DNA of 61,270 nucleotides from CAYNWK01 sp964400875 (GCA_964400875.1 CAYNWK010000009.1:1-61270); one strand, 5' to 3'. Shown: positions 16,367-25,839, numbered from the stretch's first letter. Numbers and translations are program-made. Notes: generated by a model from the sequence alone, not told the origin.

Positions 16367-17323
16367 ATGGAGAAAAATGAATATCTTGATTTGTACTACC
16401 AGATGGTGCTCATCCGGAGGGTTGAGGAGCGCGCAGCCGAGCTGTACCAACAGGGTAAGATCGGCGGTTTCCTGCACCTTTATATAGGCCAGGAAGCGGT
16501 CAGCACCGGCCTGATTTCAGCGAGAAAACCCGAGGATAGGGTGATCACCGCTTACCGCGATCACGGCGTCGCCTTGAATGTTGGCATCCCCGCCAAGCAA
16601 GTAATGGCCGAACTCTTAGGTAAATCCACCGGTATATCAAAGGGCAAAGGCGGCTCAATGCACATGGCTGACGTGGATCGGAATTACTGGGGCGGTCATG
16701 CCGTTGTCGGCGCGCATTTACCCCTGGCAGCCGGGCTGGCTCTCGGCGATCAATACCAGGGGACGGATGGCGTCACGATTTGCATGTTTGGCGACGGCGC
16801 TACGAACATTGGCTTCTTCCACGAAGCATTGAACCTTTCTAAGGTGTGGACTTTGCCCGTGTTATGGGTCTGTGAAAACAACCAATATGGGATGGGCACA
16901 GCTGTGAATCGCGCCTCGGCGGTCGAAGAAATCCGGCAAAAAGCGGAAGGTTATAACATACCCAACGAGCGCATCGATGGGATGGATGTTATAAAAGTTC
17001 ATGAGACCGCAGAGAAGCTGTTGGCGAAAGTGCGGCAGGGAGACGGACCTTATTTCCTCGAAGTGCTCACGTACCGCTACCGCGGCCACTCCATGGGAGA
17101 TCCGGAACGATACCGTGAGAAGGATGAGATCGCCCGCTGGCAAGAGAACGACCCGATTGGTATTTATCATCGTTATCTGTTGAAAGAGAAAGTCGCTTCT
17201 GATGACGAGTTGGATGACTTGGTGACCAAGGCTGAAGCCGAGGTGGAGGACGCAGTGGAATTCGCAGAATCAAGCCCCGAGCCAGAACCTGAAGAATTAT
17301 TCGCAGATATCTACGCGGAGTAA
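16367..17323 (+). CDS. pdhA: Pyruvate dehydrogenase E1 component, alpha subunit
   Basis: A 318-residue thiamine-diphosphate enzyme subunit. The ThDP/Mg motif runs from GDGATNIG to CENN (residues about 141-170), and the phosphorylation-loop-like YRYRGHSMGDPERYR is present. With E1 beta it decarboxylates pyruvate (or a related 2-oxoacid or acetoin) and passes the acyl group to lipoyl-E2. GGAGG is 12 bases upstream of the ATG, slightly far. Branched-chain or acetoin substrates cannot be excluded by eye, but the neighbours fit a PDH-type complex. Confidence 0.93.
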   Translation: MEKNEYLDLYYQMVLIRRVEERAAELYQQGKIGGFLHLYIGQEAVSTGLISARKPEDRVITAYRDHGVALNVGIPAKQVMAELLGKSTGISKGKGGSMHMADVDRNYWGGHAVVGAHLPLAAGLALGDQYQGTDGVTICMFGDGATNIGFFHEALNLSKVWTLPVLWVCENNQYGMGTAVNRASAVEEIRQKAEGYNIPNERIDGMDVIKVHETAEKLLAKVRQGDGPYFLEVLTYRYRGHSMGDPERYREKDEIARWQENDPIGIYHRYLLKEKVASDDELDDLVTKAEAEVEDAVEFAESSPEPEPEELFADIYAE

Positions 17324-17330
17324 GAAGACA

Positions 17331-18302
17331 ATGGCAAAAATTACGATGCGGGAAGCTATTTCCCAGGCATTATGGGAAGAAATGGAACGCGATGAACGCG
17401 TTTTTATCATGGGTGAGGAAGTAGGTGTTTGGGGCGGTACCTATGCAGTCACGCGCGGTTTTTACGATCATTTTGGAGAAAAACGAGTCCGAGACACGCC
17501 TATCTCCGAGGCGGCGATCATCGGCTCGGCGATTGGCGCCGCGCTTACCGGGCTCCGCCCGGTCGCGGAATTGATGACTATCAACTTCGCCTTTGCTGCG
17601 ATGGATCACATCGTCAATGAAGCGGCCAAGCTGCGTTACATGTTTGGGGGCCAATTTACCGTGCCCCTGGTCATACGCACACCCGCCGGCGGAGGCCGCC
17701 AACTGGGTGCTACGCACTCCCAAACACCGGATGCGATCTTCGCACATTTCCCCGGCCTGAAAGTCGTCGCTCCAGGGACCCCTGAGGACGCCAAGGGTAT
17801 GCTTAAATCAGCCATCCGTTCCGACGATCCGATCATGTTCATCGAACACGCCACGCTTTACCAAGTACGCGGTGAAGTTCCGGATGAGGACTACACAGTT
17901 CCGCTGGGCAAGTCGAAGGTGCATCGCCAGGGAAGCGACGTCACCTTGGTCACCTACAGCAAGATGTTGGATGTATCCTCGAAAGCAGCCGAAGAACTAG
18001 CCAAGGGGGGGATAGAGGCGGAGATCATCGATCTGCGCTCGCTCCGGCCTTTAGATATGGAGCCTGTGATCGAATCGTTCAAGAAAACTAACCGGGCGGT
18101 CGTGGTCGAAGAAGGCTGGCGATCCTTCGGCGTCGGTTCGGAGATCGCTTCCAGGATTTACGAAGAAGCCTTCGATTATGTTGACGCTCCGGTCAAACGG
18201 GTGGCGCAAGCGGAGGTCCCACTGCCTTACAATCGAAATTTGGAGCAGCTGGCGATCCCGCAAGTCGAGGATGTGATTGAGGCTGTGAAGGAGGTGCTCT
18301 GA
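17331..18302 (+). CDS. pdhB: Pyruvate dehydrogenase E1 component, beta subunit
   Basis: A 323-residue transketolase-like beta subunit. ITMREAISQALWEEMERDERVFIMGEEVG is the standard N-terminus, followed by RDTPISEAAIIGSAIGAAL and RTPAGGGRQLGATHSQ; the C-terminal half holds the transketolase C domain (LRSLRPLDMEPVIES). It starts 7 bases after pdhA. Its TGA stop overlaps the ATG of pdhC by one base, so E1 and E2 synthesis is coupled. Confidence 0.95.
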   Translation: MAKITMREAISQALWEEMERDERVFIMGEEVGVWGGTYAVTRGFYDHFGEKRVRDTPISEAAIIGSAIGAALTGLRPVAELMTINFAFAAMDHIVNEAAKLRYMFGGQFTVPLVIRTPAGGGRQLGATHSQTPDAIFAHFPGLKVVAPGTPEDAKGMLKSAIRSDDPIMFIEHATLYQVRGEVPDEDYTVPLGKSKVHRQGSDVTLVTYSKMLDVSSKAAEELAKGGIEAEIIDLRSLRPLDMEPVIESFKKTNRAVVVEEGWRSFGVGSEIASRIYEEAFDYVDAPVKRVAQAEVPLPYNRNLEQLAIPQVEDVIEAVKEVL

Positions 18303-19606
18303 TGGCCGATATCGTCAGTATGCCCAAGCTGGGCTTTGACATGGCTGAGGGGACTCTCGTGCGCTGGGTGATTAACGAAGGCGAAGCGGTTGAAAAGGGC
18401 GCCGTTCTGGCTGAGATTGAGACGGATAAAGCGACCGTCGAAGTGGAATCGTCGTACAGCGGGGTGGTTAAACAGCACCTGGTTGATGAAGGCGCCATCG
18501 TCCCGGTAGGGGATCCTATCGCTGTGGTTGGCGAGAAGGATGAGGAAATCGATGTCCAGCAGCTGCTGGGCGCTCAGGCTCCTGAAAAAGGGGCCGAGGC
18601 TGAAGCTGGAGAGCCAGCGAAAGCCGAAAAAATTGAAGAGCCGGAGCGAGAAACAGCTGCAGCAGAGGCCGAGGAGCCAGAAGCAAAGGCAGCTCTAGAA
18701 GGAGCTCAGCTCCCTGGAGGTGTGCGCGCTTCACCGCTCGCCCGACGGATGGCAGAAGAGAAAGGTATCGATCTACGCAAACTCAACGGCTCCGGACCGC
18801 GCGGCCGCATTGTGAAGGCGGACGTCGAAGAATTCGAGGAAACTCCTCTAGAGAAGGCTGCCGAACGCGCGCCTACGACGCCAGCTGCGATGCCGCTAAT
18901 GACCGGCGAGATTCCCGAGGATCAACATGTTCAACTCAGCCGCCTGCGGGCTACCATTGGTAGGCGTATGGCCGAATCGACCAGCACCATCCCGCACATT
19001 TTCATCACCCGCGAGTTTGGTATGGCTGGTGTCATGGCATTGCGTAAACAGGTCAACTCCTTGCTTCCGGAAGGTGAAAAAACTTCGGTCAATGATTACA
19101 TTGTCAAAGCCGTAGCGCTGGCTTTGCGGGAACACCCGACCTTAAATGCTACTCTGGATGAAGCCAACAACGAGATCGTCCAGCATGGAAATATCAACGT
19201 CGGTGTAGCGGTCGCCGTCGAGAATGGTTTGCTCACCGTGGTCTGCCGGGATGCGGACCGCAAGCCGATCCGGTTGATTTCCATCGAGGTCAAGACGATG
19301 GCTGAGCGCGTCCGCATCGGACGCGTTAAGCCTGAGGACATTGAAGGCTCGACCTTCACTGTGAGTAACCTGGGGATGTTTGGCGTCGAGCAGTTTACAG
19401 CCATAATTAATCCGCCGGAGGCCGCTATATTGGCAGTCGGCGGGGTCAACCAGGTGCCGGTCGTGGTGGATGGTGAACTGCAAACGGGCATGCGCATGAA
19501 GACCACGCTCTCGGTGGATCACCGGGTGAGCGATGGCGCTGACGGCGCACGCTTTTTACAGGTGCTGGCAAAATATATTGAGGATCCCTTGCGGCTGATG
19601 TTGTGA
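18302..19606 (+). CDS. pdhC: Dihydrolipoamide acetyltransferase (E2)
   Basis: A 434-residue E2. The lipoyl domain (1-77) has the modified lysine in EIETDKATVEVES. An Ala/Glu-rich linker follows (about 95-140), then a peripheral subunit-binding domain (RASPLARRMAEEKGIDLRKL to GRIVKADVEEF) and the catalytic domain, with the active-site motif DHRVSDG near the C-terminus. It carries acyl groups between E1 and CoA. No dihydrolipoamide dehydrogenase (E3) gene follows, so E3 must be encoded elsewhere and may be shared with other complexes. Confidence 0.95.
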   Translation: MADIVSMPKLGFDMAEGTLVRWVINEGEAVEKGAVLAEIETDKATVEVESSYSGVVKQHLVDEGAIVPVGDPIAVVGEKDEEIDVQQLLGAQAPEKGAEAEAGEPAKAEKIEEPERETAAAEAEEPEAKAALEGAQLPGGVRASPLARRMAEEKGIDLRKLNGSGPRGRIVKADVEEFEETPLEKAAERAPTTPAAMPLMTGEIPEDQHVQLSRLRATIGRRMAESTSTIPHIFITREFGMAGVMALRKQVNSLLPEGEKTSVNDYIVKAVALALREHPTLNATLDEANNEIVQHGNINVGVAVAVENGLLTVVCRDADRKPIRLISIEVKTMAERVRIGRVKPEDIEGSTFTVSNLGMFGVEQFTAIINPPEAAILAVGGVNQVPVVVDGELQTGMRMKTTLSVDHRVSDGADGARFLQVLAKYIEDPLRLML

Positions 19607-19730
19607 CCTAACTTTTCCATTCCTTCGCCATCCTGGCGGATTGAATATAAGCAAAACTTTTTGGAGTTACGTAATTCTCCGAGAAAGTGGAGGTGTCGGG
19701 CCAGGCAAAATCCGCCCAAGCATCCTCTTT

Positions 19731-19756
19731 CTTCCCTCGAGTGCGTAAGTCCTCAC
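19731..19756 (+). repeat. Dispersed intergenic motif, copy 1
   Basis: CTTCCCTCGAGTGCGTAAGT followed by CCTCAC. It matches copy 2 (54044-54069) at 24 of 26 positions and copy 3 (25840-25864) more loosely. It lies about 100 bases before the MFS transporter gene, on the same strand. Confidence 0.7.
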
Positions 19757-19857
19757 TTTAATGTCCTGAAAAGGCGGTTGCCTGCCGGGAAATTTAGCCT
19801 TGCGTGTTTGGTCGGAGGGCTCCGGAAGCGCCGCCTTGTTCTATTTAAGGAGTGAAG

Positions 19858-21081
19858 ATGTCTTCTCCACGCCATTTATCTGCGAAGCTTCGGGCAGCGT
19901 TCAAATTGGCTCCCTTCCCGTTGGCTTTGTTGACAATAGAATTTCTGGATGAATTCGCCTTTGGCACAAGAGAGGCAGCCTGGCCCCTCATTCGCTCAGA
20001 TCTCGCACTTAGCTACGGGCAGATTGGTTTGCTGCTCGCCGTTCCCAATCTGGTTAGTTCGGTGGTCGAGCCATTCTTGGGGATCTTGGGTGATGTGTGG
20101 AAGCGCCGGCTTCTGATCCTGGGGGGTGGTCTGGTTTATGCTGGGGGGCTGGCGGTTACTGCGCTGAGTCGAGATTTTACCCTCCTGCTTTTATCCTTCA
20201 TCATGCTTTATCCGGCTTCAGGGGCATTCGTATCTCTGTCCCAGGCCACCTTAATGGATCTGGATGAATCCAGGCACGAACACAACATGGCCCGCTGGAC
20301 CTTTGCTGGCTCCATTGGCTTAGTCGCCGGGCCACTGGCGCTCAGCGCGATCCTGGCGCTGGGCTTTGATTGGCGCGAATTGTTCTTGTCGATGGTTGGC
20401 CTGACATTGTTGATCGTCACTTTTGCCAGTCGATTCCAATTTCCTCGTTCTGCCAGCGCTCAAAAAGCCCTGAATAAAGCTTCTGGATTCAAAGCGGGTT
20501 TTCGAAACGCGCTTGTTTCCCTCAAAGATAGGGAAGTTTTGCGCTGGTTGATTTTGTTGGAGTTTTCCGATTTAATGTTGGATGTATTCTATTCTTTCCT
20601 GGCCCTCTATTTCGTCGATGTTGTAGGCCTTACCCCGGTCGGCGCCGGGTTGGCGGTATCCGTTTGGCTGGGGGTAAGCTTAATCGGAGATTTTCTCTTG
20701 ATCCCATTATTAGAACGGGTGGATGGAGTAGATTATCTGCGGTTCAGCGTGCTTATCGAGCTGGCTCTCTATCCGGCGTTCTTGTTAGTCCCAGGTATGG
20801 GGTTTAAATTGGCGATTCTGAGCCTTTTGGGCTTGTTCAACGCGGGCTGGTATGCTATCCTACAAGGGCGTTTGTATACGGCTATGCCAGGTCGCAGCGG
20901 GACTGTGATGACATTGGGAAATCTCTCTGGGCTAATTGGAGCATCTCTACCAATTTTTATCGGATGGGTTGCACAAAGGTATAATCTGTCCGTAGCCATG
21001 TGGTTGATCCTCTTAGCTCCGGTGGTCCTGCTCGTCGGTTTGCCAGGACGCGGGATGCAAGCGGATCGCTCTTCAACGTAA
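19858..21081 (+). CDS. Major facilitator superfamily transporter
   Basis: A 407-residue membrane protein with about 11-12 hydrophobic segments. The loop between helices 2 and 3 reads GILGDVWKRR, the MFS signature (G-x-x-x-D-x-x-x-R-R form). AAGGAG lies 5 bases before ATG 19858. The substrate is unknown; the arrangement resembles small-molecule efflux carriers. One copy of the dispersed 26-base motif precedes it in a 250-base intergenic region that also contains an imperfect hairpin around 19651-19687. Confidence 0.88.
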   Translation: MSSPRHLSAKLRAAFKLAPFPLALLTIEFLDEFAFGTREAAWPLIRSDLALSYGQIGLLLAVPNLVSSVVEPFLGILGDVWKRRLLILGGGLVYAGGLAVTALSRDFTLLLLSFIMLYPASGAFVSLSQATLMDLDESRHEHNMARWTFAGSIGLVAGPLALSAILALGFDWRELFLSMVGLTLLIVTFASRFQFPRSASAQKALNKASGFKAGFRNALVSLKDREVLRWLILLEFSDLMLDVFYSFLALYFVDVVGLTPVGAGLAVSVWLGVSLIGDFLLIPLLERVDGVDYLRFSVLIELALYPAFLLVPGMGFKLAILSLLGLFNAGWYAILQGRLYTAMPGRSGTVMTLGNLSGLIGASLPIFIGWVAQRYNLSVAMWLILLAPVVLLVGLPGRGMQADRSST

Positions 21082-21113
21082 GCGCATAATCCCTGTTGCG
21101 GATAGGGACAATT

Positions 21114-21569
21114 ATGACGGAGGGAAGTTTGTCTGGGTCCAATCGAAACATTCTGATCATCGATGACGATCAAGAGACTCTCGACGTATTGAAGCTGGAA
21201 CTCACCAGGTCGGGGTACCGGGTATTGCTGGCGCTGAACTGGGAAGAAGTCATCGATCAGATACGCCGCGCGCACGATGCACGCTGGGCGATCGATGCGA
21301 TTATCCTGGACTTAATGATGCCGATTCGTTCGGGATTCGATGTACTGCAGTCTCTGCAGGTCATGCTAGATCCCATGCCGCCGGTGGTCGTGCTGTCGGC
21401 CCTATCTGGTATCCCGGACCAGATTAAAGCCCGGGAAATGGGCGCGGATAAGTATCTGGTCAAGCCGACCAGCCGGAAGAATTTGTTGAACGCTCTAGAA
21501 GAGGTGCTCAGCCAGGGGAGAAGGAGCACGTGGCGGGACATCCACAGTGGTTGGAGGGACAACGAATGA
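21114..21569 (+). CDS. Single-domain response regulator
   Basis: A 151-residue receiver-domain protein with no output domain. Acidic cluster IIDDDQE, phosphoacceptor Asp in IILDLMMP, switch residue in VVLSA, and the conserved lysine in YLVKP are all present. It may act as a phosphate relay or protein-binding switch. Its stop overlaps the ATG of the next gene (ATGA), so the two are coupled. No histidine kinase is adjacent. Confidence 0.93.
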   Translation: MTEGSLSGSNRNILIIDDDQETLDVLKLELTRSGYRVLLALNWEEVIDQIRRAHDARWAIDAIILDLMMPIRSGFDVLQSLQVMLDPMPPVVVLSALSGIPDQIKAREMGADKYLVKPTSRKNLLNALEEVLSQGRRSTWRDIHSGWRDNE

Positions 21570-22153
21570 GTATGAGCGAGTACGAACTTCGTTACCTCCG
21601 CGCGGGGGTGGAATCATTAGAAAATTACCTGCTGTCCGAAGAACTTTACTGGCCGATTGGCGTCAGCGCCCCGCCGGGTGCTCGTCCCTATCCTCGCTTG
21701 ACCTTGGGCGGACTTCTCCTCTCACAAAAAAAAGCGCACGCCCAAACTTTGACTCTTGAACAACGCACCGAACTCGCTCGCCTGGACGAACGAGTAGACA
21801 CTGCTCGCGCTCGATGGCGGGTAGCCTGGGGTAACAAATCCTCCCGCGGCTTCAGCGCTCGTTTGAGGATGTGGCGGGATTTTCTTGAGGAATACCGCGC
21901 CGATCCTGGTGATAACTATGACCGGTTTGCTTATGAGGTCCGCCAACGGGTGATGCTCCATTTGCTCGAACCTGGCGCGCGTGTGGCGGATCAAGACCAA
22001 AGGGTTGAACGGGCTGAATTCGAAATGTTGGACGGCCTGGATCAGCTGCTGCGGGCAGTCTTCATCCCGGGAGAGTTCATCTGGGATCCCGGGCTGGCCT
22101 CGTCTTTCCTCCCCCAACCGTACTGGTATCTGTATGGTGAGTTAAAAAAGTAG
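21566..22153 (+). CDS. Hypothetical protein coupled to the response regulator
   Basis: A 195-residue soluble, largely helical protein with many charged residues. It starts with EYELRYLRAGVESLENYLLS and contains a central basic segment RARWRVAWGNKSSRGFSARLRMWRDFLEEYR. No signal peptide or membrane segment is present and I do not recognise a family. GGAGGG precedes ATG 21566, which overlaps the stop of the response regulator gene, suggesting a shared function with it. Confidence 0.8.
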   Translation: MSMSEYELRYLRAGVESLENYLLSEELYWPIGVSAPPGARPYPRLTLGGLLLSQKKAHAQTLTLEQRTELARLDERVDTARARWRVAWGNKSSRGFSARLRMWRDFLEEYRADPGDNYDRFAYEVRQRVMLHLLEPGARVADQDQRVERAEFEMLDGLDQLLRAVFIPGEFIWDPGLASSFLPQPYWYLYGELKK

Positions 22154-22161
22154 CATTGGCG

Positions 22162-23028
22162 CTATTCGGGGTCTTTCAGCAGAGGTAGTTTCTCGAAACT
22201 GGCCACCAATTGATCCGTTCGTAGCCCAGGGGGTTCATTGATTCGAGCGCGAGCCAGATTAATGTATTTGTGAATGACTTCATAACCAACGTACGCGCGG
22301 TTGAGATAACTGGCGACCTTGGCAGTCTGCCCTGAACCTAAGAAGGGATCAAGCACCACATCCCCGGGATATGAATACAATTGGATCAACCGGTAAGGGA
22401 TTTCTTCTGGGAATGGCGCTGGATGGTCGATATGGCCCGGGGGGATCGGAGCGATATGCCAGACGTTATTGGCCGTTTCCCGCTTGAACAAGGCATCGAT
22501 TTTAAACGCACCCTCTGCTCGCTGTAGTTTATCCCGGTCGTTGTAGATCTTCGATCCCGGCCGCTTGAAGAGCAGGATGTATTCGTTCATTATATTGGGA
22601 TAATAGTATCCGGGATAGGGTCGCTGAATGGACACACCGGCGCGTTTCACGCCCGCGGTACATTTATGCCAGATGATGTCCTGGTGAAACCGCCAATCCG
22701 CGCGCGTCATGCGCGCGACCAGGTCGAAGGGCACCGGGAAGAGCTGCCCATCCAATAACACGGTGCCGATGATTACCGCGCAAAAGCCGCCCGGTTTGGT
22801 CACTCGCCGCACTTCGCTGAATATCGACACAAGCCAGTCCAGGTATCCTTCATAATTTAAAAACCGCTCTCCGTACGCGCGGGTGCGGTAATTCTCCTGG
22901 TCATTCGAAGCGTGGATATCGTAATCAATCGCGTTCCAATAGGGAGGAGATGTCACGGTCAGAGATACCGAGCCATCGGTGAGCTCCGGCATTCGTTCAC
23001 AAGAATGATTGTAGATCTGTTTGTACAT
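22162..23028 (-). CDS. Site-specific DNA methyltransferase, beta class, probably N4-cytosine
   Basis: A 288-residue amino-methyltransferase. The catalytic motif IV is TSPPYW near the N-terminus and the AdoMet-binding motif I is DPFLGSGQT near the C-terminus, with the target-recognition region between them: the beta-class order. SPPY rather than DPPY favours N4-methylcytosine. No restriction endonuclease gene is next to it, so it appears orphan and may have a regulatory or housekeeping role. It ends 9 bases from the stop of the convergent hypothetical gene. Confidence 0.9.
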   Translation of the reverse strand: MYKQIYNHSCERMPELTDGSVSLTVTSPPYWNAIDYDIHASNDQENYRTRAYGERFLNYEGYLDWLVSIFSEVRRVTKPGGFCAVIIGTVLLDGQLFPVPFDLVARMTRADWRFHQDIIWHKCTAGVKRAGVSIQRPYPGYYYPNIMNEYILLFKRPGSKIYNDRDKLQRAEGAFKIDALFKRETANNVWHIAPIPPGHIDHPAPFPEEIPYRLIQLYSYPGDVVLDPFLGSGQTAKVASYLNRAYVGYEVIHKYINLARARINEPPGLRTDQLVASFEKLPLLKDPE

Positions 23029-23034
23029 GCTGTT

Positions 23035-23823
23035 CTACTCCCTATCCCCAAGCGCGTAAAATTTTGCGATGCTGGCGCGGCCTTCACCACTCTGCAAACA
23101 GACTAAAAAATCCCTCACCGCGCCGCGCGGTTTCGCTGGGGTTAGACCCAATACCGGCAGACGGAGCGCTGCTTGCGTCGTATCACCCACCACGAGTGAC
23201 TTGACAGTCGCATCAACCCTCGCCATGGGCGCATAACCAATGGCGGCGGAGTCCTCTGCGATGCCAGCTAGCATGGCTTCGGCGGTCGGCGCAAGTTTAG
23301 CCAGTGAGGTCGAGCTCTCGTCCGGGAGAATCGCTTGGTCAAACACCTTACGGACCTGGTTGCCTTCCGGGTAAACCCATACCTGTATTTGGCCGGTTTC
23401 ACCATCCAGCGACGACCAATCATGGAGTTCTCCACTGAAAATGCCGCGCAGCTGTTCGTTATTGAGTTCGGTGACCGGATTGGAGGGGTTAACAAGGATT
23501 GCCAGAGTTTCTTCAGCCAGCTGGACGGCAAATTCAAAACCATCCGGCGGTTCACCGAACCACAGGCTCATGTCAGCCGCCTCCGGCTCCGGAGGTCGAT
23601 TGGGCAGCTCCCGCAAGTTAATCAGCAGATCGGGTTGGGCGTTCGCGCAGGCTTGCAGCGCCGGTTGGAGTGGGCTGAGCGCCAGCGGCAAGGCGATCGT
23701 GATCGTCTGGGGTGGGGGCGGAAGAGTCGCCGTCAGGGGTTGGCTGCAGCGATTCAACCCCAGCAGGCTAATCAGGACCCCGATGGTTGCTATCAAGGGC
23801 GTCCGGGTGTGATAAAAATCCAT
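23035..23823 (-). CDS. PstS-like extracytoplasmic substrate-binding protein
   Basis: A 262-residue protein with a hydrophobic N-terminal signal or anchor (about 10-26) followed by a Pro/Thr linker. The body contains NPVTELNNEQLRGIFSGELHDW, the hallmark of PstS-like phosphate-binding domains, and VWVYPEGNQVRKVFDQAIL. There is a cysteine at the end of the signal region (LNRC) but it is a poor lipobox. No permease or ATPase gene is nearby. It starts inside the end of uppP (8-base reach past the uppP stop) and ends 6 bases before the methyltransferase start. Confidence 0.78.
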   Translation of the reverse strand: MDFYHTRTPLIATIGVLISLLGLNRCSQPLTATLPPPPQTITIALPLALSPLQPALQACANAQPDLLINLRELPNRPPEPEAADMSLWFGEPPDGFEFAVQLAEETLAILVNPSNPVTELNNEQLRGIFSGELHDWSSLDGETGQIQVWVYPEGNQVRKVFDQAILPDESSTSLAKLAPTAEAMLAGIAEDSAAIGYAPMARVDATVKSLVVGDTTQAALRLPVLGLTPAKPRGAVRDFLVCLQSGEGRASIAKFYALGDRE

Positions 23824-23830
23824 ACTGGTT

Positions 23831-24649
23831 TTAGAAAGCAATTAGCGCCAGCGTAACGATAGCCAGCGCGGTCAAGTAGATCGAGAAGATATACAAATGA
23901 TGATGGACCAGGTAGGCCAGCAGCCAGCGTATGGATATATAGCCGACCAGCGCGGCGGCCAGGAAGCCCGGTATATAGGTGGGCAGCAAGGAAGACAAGT
24001 TAGGGATCTGGATAAGGTCTACCATGGCAGCTGCGCCTGCCGCCAGCATGATTGGTATGGAGAGCAGGAAGGAGAACCGGGCTGCATCGGGACGGCCTAG
24101 CTGCCGAGCCATGCCGCCAGTGATCGTCGCTCCAGACCGAGAAACGCCGGGAAAAATCGCCAGTGCCTGAAAAAATCCGATGATCACGGCGTCTTTCCAG
24201 CTCAGCTCTTTAAGCGGGTACTCACGCTTATCAAGGCGTTCCGCTATGATCAACAACCCCGCGGTCGCCAGCAGGAAAAACGCGGTGATGTAAGGGCTGC
24301 TGAAGGCGGATTCGACCGCATCTTTGAGCGCCAGGCCTAATAAACCGGCCGGCAGTGTGGCCAGGATGATCAACCAACCCAACCTGGCTTCCAGCGTGCC
24401 GAAGGGTTTTCGCGCTAGGATGCCCGCAATGAAGGCTTTGCCGATATCGATTAGATCACGCTGGAAGTAAGCGAAAACCGCAACCAGGGTGGCTACCTGC
24501 ACCAGTACGTCGAAGACGAAAGCTTCTTGGGCTGGGATATCCCAGCCGAATAAGTAGGGGGCTAGGACCAGGTGTCCTGAGCTGGAGATCGGCAGGAACT
24601 CGGTTGCTCCCTGGATGATGCCAAGGATGATCGATTGGATGATGGTCAT
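23831..24649 (-). CDS. uppP: Undecaprenyl-diphosphatase
   Basis: A 272-residue polytopic membrane enzyme (BacA/UppP family) that dephosphorylates undecaprenyl pyrophosphate to recycle the lipid carrier for cell-wall precursors. Both signature motifs are present: TEFLPISSSGHL near the N-terminus and PGVSRSGATI in the middle. Length and hydrophobic pattern are normal. It ends close to and overlaps the PstS-like gene start, and lies 34 bases after tgt, so tgt-uppP-pstS-like-methyltransferase could be one transcript. Confidence 0.96.
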   Translation of the reverse strand: MTIIQSIILGIIQGATEFLPISSSGHLVLAPYLFGWDIPAQEAFVFDVLVQVATLVAVFAYFQRDLIDIGKAFIAGILARKPFGTLEARLGWLIILATLPAGLLGLALKDAVESAFSSPYITAFFLLATAGLLIIAERLDKREYPLKELSWKDAVIIGFFQALAIFPGVSRSGATITGGMARQLGRPDAARFSFLLSIPIMLAAGAAAMVDLIQIPNLSSLLPTYIPGFLAAALVGYISIRWLLAYLVHHHLYIFSIYLTALAIVTLALIAF

Positions 24650-24682
24650 TTTTTCCGGACGTCCTGATCGGTGTTAGGGTGA

Positions 24683-25792
24683 TTAGAGCTGGCGTTCGTA
24701 AATCTCGGCTGCAAAGCGTTCAAACTCACCAGCGATGATCGCCTGGCGCATTTCAGCAGTAAGCTGGATGAGCGTGTGCAGATTGTGAATGGACAGCAGC
24801 GTTGCGGCGAGCATCTCTCCGGCGACGATGAGATGCCGGAGGTAGGCGCGTGAAAAGTTCAGGCAGGTATAACAAGCACAGGCCGGGTCGATCGGGCCAC
24901 CATCCTGGGCAAACTGGGCGTTGGACAGGTTCAAGCGCCCCTGGGCCAGCGAAAAGGCAGCTTTGTGGCGAGCCAGGCGGGTTGGCAGCACGCAATCGAA
25001 CATATCCACACCACGCAGTACCCCGTTAATCAGGTCGATGGGAGTGCCGACGCCCATCAAGTAGCGCGGTTTGTCGACGGGCAACACTGCATCGACCGCC
25101 TCGAGCATAGCATGCATTTCATCCTTGGTCTCCCCAACGGAAAGGCCGCCGATGGCGTGACCGGGAAATCCCAGAGAAGCGATGAATTCGGCCGATCGTT
25201 CCCTCAAATCGGCGTAGATCCCCCCTTGCACGATGCCGAAGAGCGCCTGGTCGCGCCGGCGTTGAGCACCCAGGCAGCGCTCCGCCCACGCGTGGGTGCG
25301 CTCCATGGCGCGCTGGTTGTACTCCCGATCGTAGGGTTCGGCGCATTCGTCAAATGCCATGATAATGTCCGCGCCCAAGTTTTCCTGGATGGCGATGGCT
25401 TTTTCAGGTGTGAACCGGTGGCTGGAACCATCAATGTGGCTTCGGAACGTCACGCCATCCTGATCGATGGAGCGGGTTTGCGCCAGGGAAAATACCTGGT
25501 ATCCGCCCGAATCGGTCAGGATTGGGCTGTTCCAGTGCATAAACTGATGCAAACCACCCAATTCTGCGACGACCTCATCCCCAGGGCGCAGGTAAAGGTG
25601 GTAGGTGTTCGCCAGGACGAGCTGAGCGTCGAGATCGTCGAGCTGCTCGGGAGTCACCGCTTTGACGGTAGCTTGCGTCCCGACCGGGGCAAAAACCGGT
25701 GTCCGGATCGCCCCGTGCGGGGTGTGAAAAACGCCTGCACGAGCCCGGCCTTGCGTGGCGATAAGTTCGAAACGAAAGGTTTTTTCATTCAC
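24683..25792 (-). CDS. tgt: Queuine tRNA-ribosyltransferase
   Basis: A 369-residue TIM-barrel enzyme that exchanges guanine at position 34 of GUN-anticodon tRNAs for preQ1. Catalytic residues lie in DSGGYQVFSL and in the nucleophile region MGVGTPIDLINGVLRGVDMFDCVLPTR; the zinc site is CACYTC followed by a histidine about 25 residues later (SIHNLH). The start ATG 25792 fits the family N-terminus (FELIATQGRARAGVFHTPHG). A long antisense open frame covers it but has no family features. Confidence 0.97.
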   Translation of the reverse strand: MNEKTFRFELIATQGRARAGVFHTPHGAIRTPVFAPVGTQATVKAVTPEQLDDLDAQLVLANTYHLYLRPGDEVVAELGGLHQFMHWNSPILTDSGGYQVFSLAQTRSIDQDGVTFRSHIDGSSHRFTPEKAIAIQENLGADIIMAFDECAEPYDREYNQRAMERTHAWAERCLGAQRRRDQALFGIVQGGIYADLRERSAEFIASLGFPGHAIGGLSVGETKDEMHAMLEAVDAVLPVDKPRYLMGVGTPIDLINGVLRGVDMFDCVLPTRLARHKAAFSLAQGRLNLSNAQFAQDGGPIDPACACYTCLNFSRAYLRHLIVAGEMLAATLLSIHNLHTLIQLTAEMRQAIIAGEFERFAAEIYERQL

Positions 25793-25839
25793 AGCCGTCC
25801 ATTATAACCGCCGCGCTGCCCAATCCGTACCCCCAACTC

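Noticed and set aside
24965..25807. 280-residue open frame antisense to tgt
   Set aside because: No family signature; it exists because the tgt frame avoids stops on the other strand. The sense frame has all tgt motifs.
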